A stretch of 6,676 bases of DNA, taken from the NCBI GenBank assembly GCA_023253615.1, contig JALRFZ010000615.1, positions 1 through 6,676 on the forward strand. The letters are read 5' to 3'. Both the position numbers and the translations under genes were made by a program. This stretch comes from Verrucomicrobiales bacterium (GTDB taxonomy: Bacteria > Verrucomicrobiota > Verrucomicrobiia > Verrucomicrobiales > DEV007). Numbering within the stretch: the first letter of the stretch is position 1; the number at the start of each line of letters is the position of its first letter. Below the pieces are notes generated by a model that saw only the letters and a program-made list of their open reading frames with translations, did no database searches and was not told the DNA's origin. Positions 1 to 5,302 of this stretch are shown here, piece by piece.

Positions 1-684
1 GAGGCCCTCGGTGAGGATCTCGTCGAGGGAAAGGGATTCCCTGCCACGCCAGAAACGGGTGGCCGCGTCGAAGGTGAGCTTTTCGTCTTCCACTTTCGCG
101 GGTCCGCCCTGTTTCGGCTCGCGGGAGGCCATGAAAAAACCCTCGCGGTTTTTGATCTCCACTTCCTTCAGCTTCCAGACCAAGCCCTCGCGGAGGCAAT
201 GACTCGGTTCGTCCTCTAGCAGGAGGACGTGGTTTTCGGCGGGAGCAACGCCTTTCCCGCTGTAGCCGGCGGTCTTCTCGCGATTGTCCACCGGCAGCAC
301 AGGAACGGAGGAGGTCAACGGATCCGGCGGCAGATAGGCGCGGACATGCAGCACCGTGCCGAGCGGGATGTCCCGCAGGTCCGCCGGCGATCCCTGGTAG
401 CGCACGATGCCATACGGCAACATCGCAAAGGGATGCGGGGGGTTGCGGAAAAAGGTGCCCTCGCCCTGCACGCGCAGGCTGCCGCGGCGATTCGCGTGAT
501 CCACGAAGACGAGCTCTCCCCGGTAGGAGTATGCCTTCTCCAAGGGCGGAAACGTTCCAGCCACCGGACGGAAGAGCTCGGGCCTCGGCTCATCGGCGGT
601 CACCGGAGTCAAGCAGGATGAGGCGGCGGCAAACAGCACCGCGGACAAACCCAGGAAACGAGGAAACGAGATCACAAAATTCAT
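1..684 (-). CDS. Secreted protein of unknown function, paralog copy 3 (partial, C-terminus beyond left edge)
   Basis: This is the first 228 residues of a third copy of the family in the two upstream genes; the frame is still open at base 1, so the C-terminal half lies outside the window. The ATG at 684 is chosen because it starts a hydrophobic signal peptide (about residues 8-23) and lies 11 bases after the preceding stop. Cleavage is plausible near residue 30 (TA/DEP); SSC at 22-24 is a weak lipobox-like alternative. Conserved blocks seen: [14 protein letters not shown] (56-69), [13 protein letters not shown] (101-113), [13 protein letters not shown] (155-167) and TFDAATRFWRGRE (204-216). 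The other copies read RGRECLR near 215-220; this one reads RGRESLS, so that cysteine is missing while the SHC cysteine remains. No Shine-Dalgarno motif precedes the start, suggesting coupling to the upstream gene. The family resembles uncharacterised proteins I associate with planctomycete and verrucomicrobial genomes. The function is unknown. Confidence 0.88.
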   Translation of the reverse strand, partial: MNFVISFPRFLGLSAVLFAAASSCLTPVTADEPRPELFRPVAGTFPPLEKAYSYRGELVFVDHANRRGSLRVQGEGTFFRNPPHPFAMLPYGIVRYQGSPADLRDIPLGTVLHVRAYLPPDPLTSSVPVLPVDNREKTAGYSGKGVAPAENHVLLLEDEPSHCLREGLVWKLKEVEIKNREGFFMASREPKQGGPAKVEDEKLTFDAATRFWRGRESLSLDEILTEGL

Positions 685-695
685 GGCGCGGGGAA

Positions 696-2000
696 TCAAT
701 ATTTCGGGAAAATGTCGGGGGTGGGAAAACGTTCCTCCACCTGAGAGCCGCCACTGCCGATGGTCTCCTCCCGCGGCAGGTGCAGATCCGGCCAACTCGC
801 GGGACGTACGCGGATGATCCTGGTGGGCCGAATGCCTTCGGTGATGAGATCCGTCTCGAAGCGGATCCGGATGCCGCTGCTACCGAAAGGCGCGGCATCG
901 GTCGATCGGGTGACTTCGATGAGCTTGCCCCGCGCCGCCATCTGGGTGGGGCCGGCGGTGCCGCCCTCGGTGTGCTTCAAGGTGTTTTCCACACCATTCA
1001 TCCAAGCGGAGATCCCGTTTTGAAAATCGGCGTAGACACTTTCGTCCATGCCTCCGAAGAGGGTCGCGGTGACGGTGGCATGACCGAACTGCCCGTATTC
1101 GACCGCGTCGATCCATCCCGGCACCCAGCGCGCGCGGACGAAGGCCTTGTGGACTTCCACTTGGGCATTTGTGGCATTCCCCATCGCTTCATCATCGAGC
1201 CAGAGATCCGAAATGTGGAAGCGGGTAAAGACCCCGCCCGGAGTGGGCTTCCAGGTGATGCCGAGTTGCACGGACTGACCGTCGAGAGACTTTTTCCCGT
1301 CGGACGGCCAGGTGCCTTCAGCGATCAGATCCTCGATCCGGAGACATTCCCTCCCGCGCCAGACGCGCGTAGCGGCATCGAAGGTCAACGGCTCGCTGGC
1401 AGCCGGGTCCCCTCCCTCGGCCTTCGACACGCGACCTGCGGTGAGAGTGCCTTCACTACCCCGGATTTCCACCTCCCCGAGTTTCCAGATGAGCCCCTCG
1501 CGCAAGCAATGACTCGGCTCGTCCTCGAGGAGGATCACGTGATTCTCGGCGGGAAAAATGCCGACACCGCGATAGTGGTTTGCATCGATGTCCTTGTTGT
1601 TGACGGGCAACACCGGCACGGCCGAAGTCTTCGGATCGGGCGGGAGAAAGGCACGGACATGCATCACCGTGCCGAGCGGGATATCCCGCAGATCCGCCGG
1701 AGCTCCGTGATAGCGAACCTCGGCATAGGGCAGCAAGGCGAAAGGGTGCGGATCGTTCCGGCGGAAAACTCCCGATCCTTGCACCCGGATGCTCCCACGG
1801 CGATTCGCATGATCGACAAAGACGAGCTCGCCACGATAGCTGTGCGCCTTTTCCATCGGAGGAAATCGACCCGCCTCGGGACGGAACGGTTCGCCGCCCT
1901 TCTCTTCTCCGGCACGACCCGGGAGCAGGCCGATCCCCCCTGTCAGAACCAGCCAGGTGAGCGGCGCGAGAAGCCGGGATCGCAATACAAGGAACGTCAT
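696..2000 (-). CDS. Secreted protein of unknown function, paralog copy 2 (complete, 434 aa)
   Basis: This is the complete middle copy of the three tandem paralogs. An in-frame extension to 2282 exists, but it would overlap the end of the upstream paralog. The ATG at 2000 starts a good signal peptide (hydrophobic about residues 10-27, possible cleavage near GRAG/EEKG at 31). Mature-protein blocks match the neighbours: [14 protein letters not shown] (57-70), [10 protein letters not shown] (101-110), [13 protein letters not shown] (157-169), [16 protein letters not shown] (206-221), then [27 protein letters not shown], an FGSSGI-FETDLI-EGIRP block and the C-terminal IFPKY. By eye it is about two-thirds identical to copy 1 over the N-terminal 190 mature residues. 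The least conserved part is a linker around residues 133-146, where this copy is one residue longer than copies 1 and 3. It lacks a Shine-Dalgarno motif and lies 10 bases after the previous stop, suggesting translational coupling. There is no recognised enzyme motif; the role is unknown, probably outside the cytoplasm. Confidence 0.9.
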   Translation of the reverse strand: MTFLVLRSRLLAPLTWLVLTGGIGLLPGRAGEEKGGEPFRPEAGRFPPMEKAHSYRGELVFVDHANRRGSIRVQGSGVFRRNDPHPFALLPYAEVRYHGAPADLRDIPLGTVMHVRAFLPPDPKTSAVPVLPVNNKDIDANHYRGVGIFPAENHVILLEDEPSHCLREGLIWKLGEVEIRGSEGTLTAGRVSKAEGGDPAASEPLTFDAATRVWRGRECLRIEDLIAEGTWPSDGKKSLDGQSVQLGITWKPTPGGVFTRFHISDLWLDDEAMGNATNAQVEVHKAFVRARWVPGWIDAVEYGQFGHATVTATLFGGMDESVYADFQNGISAWMNGVENTLKHTEGGTAGPTQMAARGKLIEVTRSTDAAPFGSSGIRIRFETDLITEGIRPTRIIRVRPASWPDLHLPREETIGSGGSQVEERFPTPDIFPKY

Positions 2001-2010
2001 GGCCGGCGGA

Positions 2011-3303
2011 TCAATATCGGGGGAAGATGGCGGGAGTGGGGAACCGGTCCTCGTGATTGAATGTCCCGTCGCCGAGGTATTCCTCGCGCGGCAAATGGAC
2101 ATCCGGCCAAGCTGACGGACGGATGCGGACGATGCGCCCGGGCCGGATGCCCTCGATGATGAGATCCGTCTCGAAGCGGACCTGAATGCCGCTGCTGCCA
2201 AAGGGGATTTTGCCTGTTTCCTTTGCGACATCCACGATCTTCCCACCAGAGGCAAGGTGAGCCGGGCCGTAGTGGCCGCCACCGTGCTTCAGGGTGTTCT
2301 CCGCTCCGTTCATCGCTGCCGCGATCCCCTTCTGGAAGTCGATGTAGAGACTTTCATCCATCCCGCCAAAGAGGGTCGCGGTGACGGTGGCGCGTCCGAA
2401 TTCTCCATACTCCACGCCATCGACCCATCCAGGCATCCATCGACTGCGGATGAAGGATATGTGGGTCTCCGTCTGCTGCCGCGAGGATCGCTGGAACGCC
2501 TCATCATCGAGCCAGAGATCCGAAACATGAAAGCGGGTGAAAACGCCATCCGGTGTCGGTTTCCAACTGAGACCCAGTCGGACGACGCGGGACTCCAGCG
2601 ATCGTTTTCCCTCCGCAGGCCAGAGACCTTCGGCGATCAGATGTCCGATCCGGAGGCATTCACGACCGCGCCAGACGCGCGTGGCGGCATCGAAAGTCAT
2701 CGTCTCGGCCTCAACACCACCATCCGCCGCCTGCTCCGGCTCCCGGACCGCCACCAGAGTGCCCTCGCGCCCTTTGACCTCGACCTCCTTCAGCTTCCAG
2801 ACCACCCCCTCGCGCAGACAATGACTCGGCTCATCCTCGAGGAGCATGACGTGATTCTCGGCGGGCGCGACGCCCTTGCCACTGTAGCCAGAGGTCTTTT
2901 CACGGTGGTCCACCGGCAACACCGGCACGGCCGAGGTCTTCGGATCGGGCGGGAGAAAGGCGCGGATATGCAGCACCGTCCCCAGCGGGATATCCCTCAG
3001 ATCCGCAGGAGCTCCGCGGTAACGAACGATGGCATAAGGCAACAACGCGAACGGACTCGGAGCGTTCATCCGGAATTTCCCCTCCCCTGCGACCCGCACG
3101 CTGCCGCGACGATTCGCGTGGTCTACGAAGACGAGTTCCCCCCGACAGGAGTGCGCCTGATCCAAGGGGGGGAATTTACCCGGCTCGGGACGAAACGGCA
3201 CTCCGTCCGACCCATGTGCGAAGAGAGCGAAACCCAAGCAACCTCCCAGCCAGAGGGCGTATGGCGGTGACTTACGAAAGAAGAATCGTCCGGCTGAAAT
3301 CAT
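2011..3303 (-). CDS. Secreted protein of unknown function, paralog copy 1 (complete, 430 aa)
   Basis: This is the first gene of the paralog triplet. The ATG at 3303 is supported by a GGAGGG motif 9 bases upstream and by a signal peptide (Arg/Lys at 6-11, hydrophobic about 15-29, cleavage near AHG/SDG at 31-32). Blocks shared with the other copies: [14 protein letters not shown] (55-68), [14 protein letters not shown] (99-112), [13 protein letters not shown] (154-166), [16 protein letters not shown] (203-218), [15 protein letters not shown] (255-269), [14 protein letters not shown] (305-318), [20 protein letters not shown] (369-388) and the terminal IFPRY. The central acidic/His/Cys block (EDEPSHC) is the most striking invariant element, but I know no catalytic assignment for it. 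It follows the DUF1552 gene by 49 bases on the same strand, so it is probably in the same operon. It is the only paralog with a clear ribosome-binding site, which suggests the other two depend on its translation. The function is unknown. Confidence 0.92.
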   Translation of the reverse strand: MISAGRFFFRKSPPYALWLGGCLGFALFAHGSDGVPFRPEPGKFPPLDQAHSCRGELVFVDHANRRGSVRVAGEGKFRMNAPSPFALLPYAIVRYRGAPADLRDIPLGTVLHIRAFLPPDPKTSAVPVLPVDHREKTSGYSGKGVAPAENHVMLLEDEPSHCLREGVVWKLKEVEVKGREGTLVAVREPEQAADGGVEAETMTFDAATRVWRGRECLRIGHLIAEGLWPAEGKRSLESRVVRLGLSWKPTPDGVFTRFHVSDLWLDDEAFQRSSRQQTETHISFIRSRWMPGWVDGVEYGEFGRATVTATLFGGMDESLYIDFQKGIAAAMNGAENTLKHGGGHYGPAHLASGGKIVDVAKETGKIPFGSSGIQVRFETDLIIEGIRPGRIVRIRPSAWPDVHLPREEYLGDGTFNHEDRFPTPAIFPRY

Positions 3304-3312
3304 TCCAAATAG

Positions 3313-3318
3313 CCCTCC
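3313..3318 (-). promoter_or_regulatory. Shine-Dalgarno site of paralog copy 1
   Basis: The minus strand reads GGAGGG here, 9 bases before the ATG at 3303. A second purine-rich motif, CAGGAGGGAG, lies farther upstream at 3329-3338 and is too distant for that start. The 49-base gap (3304-3352) holds these two motifs and no visible terminator hairpin, consistent with read-through from the DUF1552 gene. Confidence 0.7.
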
Positions 3319-3352
3319 GCCTACGAAACTCCCTCCTGCTGATGCGTCCTTC

Positions 3353-4729
3353 TCACAAGGCCACCACCTGATTGCTGTCGCCGAATTGATCGGTCTCCAC
3401 CCCCATGCGCCGGGCCATGAGGAGGAGCAGATTGCTCATGCGGGCCTCGGTGTTCACGGGGCGGCTGCAGAGCTGGTAATGCGCGGTGGTGAGGCCGCCA
3501 TCCGGGGCGAGCGAGTAGCCTTCGAATCCCTTGGCCTCCTGGTTGAAATCGAGGTGGCTGCCATGCTTCAGGCCGAGTTCGGAGCCGCCGGCGAGGACGA
3601 GCGGGAGATTCGCATTGCCGTGGCTGTGTCCGTAGCACATGCCGCTGCCAAAAAGGGCCATCGTCGTGCCCAGGAGCGGACTGCCGTTGAGATCCTTCGT
3701 CTCCGAAAGACGGTCGAGGAAGTAGGCGAACTGCTCGATGGCAAAAGTGTCGTAGTTCGTCAGCTTTTCCATGTAGCCCGCGTCGCCCCCGTGATGGCTG
3801 AGCTGGTGACGGGATTCGGTGATGCCGATCTCGGGAATGGAGAAAGCGTCCCCTTCTCCACCGAGGCTGAAGGTGGCCACGCGGGTCACATCCGTCTGGA
3901 AGGCGAGCACCATGAGATCGTAGACGGTGCGGAAATAGTCGCCCGCCATCGCGGCGTTGATGTCGCGGTCGGTGCGTTTCCGGTCCGCTTCGGAGATCTC
4001 CGGCAGCGGCGTGTCCAGCCACGTGTCGGCGCGGCGGGTGCGGATCTCCGCCTCCCGCACGGAGGTGAGGTATTGCTCCATGCGTCCCTTGTCCTCGGCC
4101 CCCATCTTCTTCTCGAGCTGGCGGACTTCCGCGAGATTCGCATCGAGCACGCTGCCCTTGCGGCGCAAGGCGCGGCGCTGGGCCTCTTTTCCACCTTTGG
4201 GTTCTTCGAAGAGCGAGGCGAAAATCTCGCTGCAGCGCCGCAGCGCGGGCAACTGCACGCCGTCGGCGGTCCAGGCCAGCGAACCCTGCGTCAGCGCCAC
4301 CTCCATCGAGGGATATCGCGTATGGGGCGCGGTGATCTCCGCCATTTTCTGATCGACCGAGATCGTGTTGCGGTCCGTGGGGCCGATCTTGCCGCCGGTG
4401 AGCCAGATGTTGATGCAGTTGTGATGATGACCAAGCGCCCCCGGATGATGGAGACCGCTGATCGGAGTGATCGATTCGCGATGTTTTTCCAGAGGTTTGA
4501 GAGAACGGGAAAACTCGTAGTCCCTGCCCGGTTTGAGGATCTGGTAGTTCAGCGAATGGACACCGTTCGCAAGATAGATGAAGGCACTCCGCTTCGGCGA
4601 AGCCGTGGCCTTCCCGGAGGCCCGCAAGGGCACCATGCATTCCAGCAAGGGCAGCGAGACAAAACCGCCGAGAGCCCGGAGGGCATGTCGACGGTCGATC
4701 AACCAGGATTGGGAGAGGTAGGTGGGCAT
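3353..4729 (-). CDS. DUF1552 domain protein, Tat-type signal (458 aa)
   Basis: This is a protein of the DUF1552 family, usual length about 430-480 residues, common in Planctomycetota, Verrucomicrobiota and some Myxococcota; its biochemical role is unknown. Residues 9-35 form a twin-arginine-like signal ([20 protein letters not shown], Arg13-Arg14 followed by a hydrophobic stretch), so export through the Tat system is likely. Family-like regions include [16 protein letters not shown] near the N-terminus, the [21 protein letters not shown] block (about 361-382) and the C-terminal [14 protein letters not shown] segment. The ATG at 4729 is preferred because it leaves a normal 12-residue lead before the twin arginines. 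A TTG at 4771 would add 14 residues encoded by an octamer repeat. No Shine-Dalgarno motif precedes the ATG: the sequence directly upstream is the end of the repeat-bounded cassette. In related genomes this gene typically follows a DUF1592 gene directly; here the four-helix-bundle gene separates them. Confidence 0.92.
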   Translation of the reverse strand: MPTYLSQSWLIDRRHALRALGGFVSLPLLECMVPLRASGKATASPKRSAFIYLANGVHSLNYQILKPGRDYEFSRSLKPLEKHRESITPISGLHHPGALGHHHNCINIWLTGGKIGPTDRNTISVDQKMAEITAPHTRYPSMEVALTQGSLAWTADGVQLPALRRCSEIFASLFEEPKGGKEAQRRALRRKGSVLDANLAEVRQLEKKMGAEDKGRMEQYLTSVREAEIRTRRADTWLDTPLPEISEADRKRTDRDINAAMAGDYFRTVYDLMVLAFQTDVTRVATFSLGGEGDAFSIPEIGITESRHQLSHHGGDAGYMEKLTNYDTFAIEQFAYFLDRLSETKDLNGSPLLGTTMALFGSGMCYGHSHGNANLPLVLAGGSELGLKHGSHLDFNQEAKGFEGYSLAPDGGLTTAHYQLCSRPVNTEARMSNLLLLMARRMGVETDQFGDSNQVVAL

Positions 4730-4738
4730 GGGGCGCGG
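4730..4738 (+). repeat. Left arm of 9-bp perfect inverted repeat
   Basis: GGGGCGCGG on the plus strand, directly abutting the DUF1552 start codon. It is the exact reverse complement of 5287-5295. It marks the left boundary of the putative cassette and is followed inward by the TGGAGTGG array. Confidence 0.75.
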
Positions 4739-4766
4739 TGGAGTGGTGGAGTGGTGGAGTGGTGGA
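4739..4766 (+). repeat. Left octamer array, 3.5 copies of TGGAGTGG
   Basis: Three perfect copies of TGGAGTGG plus a half copy, period 8. On the coding (minus) strand the unit is CCACTCCA, which has no stop codon in any frame, so the array can be translated ([13 protein letters not shown] peptide) if the DUF1552 gene were started at the TTG at 4771. Rotated, the unit is GGAGTGGT; the right array on the opposite strand is GGAGTAAT. Confidence 0.85.
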
Positions 4767-4767
4767 A

Positions 4768-5259
4768 TCAATCGATCACTGCAGTCAAAAAGAGATTCAA
4801 GTCATGTAACACAGCTGGATCGACGGACGAATTCGCGGAGTCCTCTTTGACGACGAGGGTATCGGTCCAATCGTTGTCATCCCGTTTTCTTTCCAGCGCT
4901 TCGACGAGCTTCAGCAGACGATTCTCCAAACGAAAGATCAGAACGTCGAGCTGCTCGAAGGATTCCCGATCGATTTGATCGTTCTTCGCGTAGGCGATGA
5001 ACCCCGAGAGGGTCTCACCCAAAGATCCAAGAGCGAAATTGAGGTGTTGAAGGTATTCACGGACGGAGCGGCGGCAATATCCCTCCGCGATGTTTCGATG
5101 CACGGAATCACTGGATGACAGGGATTGAGACGCCAATTTCTTCCACTCAAACGGCCATCCGCGAACCGCCCGCAGAGCGAGACCATACAGTTCGATGGCA
5201 TCCTCCCAGACGCGCAACTGCTGGTATCCACGGTTCTTGTTTCGTCGCTCCACGCCCAT
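4768..5259 (-). CDS. Four-helix-bundle protein, S23 / 23S rRNA intervening-sequence (IVP) family (163 aa)
   Basis: This is a small cytoplasmic protein of the S23/IVP family, related in fold to the Avd accessory proteins of diversity-generating retroelements. Family members form oligomeric four-helix bundles, and their function is mostly unknown. Family signature: [13 protein letters not shown] (12-24, helix 1), a second helix ending in [12 protein letters not shown] (54-65), [16 protein letters not shown] (68-83, helix 3) and a fourth helix about 97-126. The 37-residue tail (127-163) extends beyond the usual length of about 120 and is acidic. The ATG at 5259 is preceded by GGAG with a 9-base spacer, supplied by the last unit of the right octamer array. 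Its TGA overlaps a TTG in the downstream sequence. GC counted over 4801-5100 is 53%, below the neighbours, which suggests separate origin. There is no rRNA around it, so it is not an rRNA-borne copy. The gene is flanked by inverted repeat ends described separately. Confidence 0.88.
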   Translation of the reverse strand: MGVERRNKNRGYQQLRVWEDAIELYGLALRAVRGWPFEWKKLASQSLSSSDSVHRNIAEGYCRRSVREYLQHLNFALGSLGETLSGFIAYAKNDQIDRESFEQLDVLIFRLENRLLKLVEALERKRDDNDWTDTLVVKEDSANSSVDPAVLHDLNLFLTAVID

Positions 5260-5265
5260 CTTTCG

Positions 5266-5288
5266 TTACTCCATTACTCCATTACTCC
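5266..5288 (-). repeat. Right octamer array, about 2.9 copies of ATTACTCC (GGAGTAAT on minus)
   Basis: Two full ATTACTCC units (5273-5280, 5281-5288) plus a seven-base TTACTCC (5266-5272), period 8. On the coding strand each unit reads GGAGTAAT, combining a Shine-Dalgarno-like GGAG with a TAAT(G) stop/start overlap, and the array puts stop codons in all three frames. The unit closest to the gene provides the likely ribosome-binding site of the four-helix-bundle gene. Confidence 0.85.
5269..5272 (-). promoter_or_regulatory. Shine-Dalgarno site of the four-helix-bundle gene, within the octamer repeat
   Basis: The minus strand reads GGAG, followed by nine bases and the ATG at 5259. It is the innermost of three identical GGAGTAA units, so the repeat array itself contains the translation-initiation signal. 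The same bases are complementary to CTCC units in the left array on the same transcript. Confidence 0.6.
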
Positions 5289-5295
5289 GCGCCCC
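5287..5295 (-). repeat. Right arm of 9-bp perfect inverted repeat
   Basis: CCGCGCCCC on the plus strand, the exact reverse complement of 4730-4738. It overlaps the last two bases of the octamer array and the start of the C tract. The G run is longer on this side (ten against four), so the repeat is not symmetric beyond nine bases. Confidence 0.75.
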
Positions 5296-5301
5296 CCCCC
5301 C
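5292..5301. repeat. Homopolymer tract of ten C (G on the coding strand)
   Basis: Ten consecutive C on the plus strand, one base away from the TGA of the DUF1592 gene. On the transcript it is a G10 run upstream of the four-helix-bundle ribosome-binding site. It lies outside both coding regions, so length change could alter spacing but not reading frame. Such tracts are also prone to sequencing error. Confidence 0.8.
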
Positions 5302-5302
5302 T

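Larger units (their letters stand above)
4730..5301. mobile_element. Putative inserted cassette: four-helix-bundle gene enclosed by inverted octamer-repeat ends
   Basis: The segment starts immediately before the DUF1552 ATG and ends one base from the DUF1592 stop codon, so it fills the whole space between two genes that are normally adjacent. Its ends are inverted: GGGGCGCGG at 4730-4738 against CCGCGCCCC at 5287-5295, each continued inward by an 8-bp repeat array. It carries one gene, lower in GC than its surroundings. No transposase, recombinase, reverse transcriptase or target-site duplication is visible. If it moves, it does so in trans or by an RNA or recombination route. Calling it mobile is inference; the inverted architecture is directly seen. 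Confidence 0.5.

Noticed and set aside
531..2060. Long plus-strand open frame (509 codons) antisense to paralog copy 2
   Set aside because: It lies opposite a well-conserved gene, its product is low-complexity Arg/Pro-rich, and similar antisense frames appear opposite the other paralog because the sense genes are related. It is a GC-rich shadow.
2001..2282. In-frame N-terminal extension of paralog copy 2
   Set aside because: It would overlap the C-terminus of copy 1 by about 270 bases and bury the signal peptide that begins at 2000.
2257..3270. Plus-strand open frame (337 codons) antisense to paralog copy 1
   Set aside because: Shadow of the conserved sense gene; no start signal and no recognisable domain.
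3304..3352. Possible promoter or terminator between DUF1552 and the first paralog
   Set aside because: Only two purine-rich Shine-Dalgarno-like motifs are seen; there is no convincing -35/-10 pair and no hairpin with a T run.
3386..4978. Plus-strand open frame (530 codons) antisense to DUF1552 and part of the four-helix gene
   Set aside because: It crosses two real genes and the repeat array; its composition fits an antisense of high-GC coding DNA, not a protein.
4768..5259. Four-helix gene considered as the Avd component of a diversity-generating retroelement
   Set aside because: No reverse transcriptase, template repeat or variable repeat is visible in the window; sequence features fit the broader S23 family.
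4739..5288. Octamer arrays considered as a CRISPR array
   Set aside because: Units are 8 bp, directly adjacent without spacers, and no cas gene is present.
4730..5301. Flanking inverted repeats considered as a Rho-independent terminator
   Set aside because: The arms are more than 500 bases apart and no U-rich run follows either arm.
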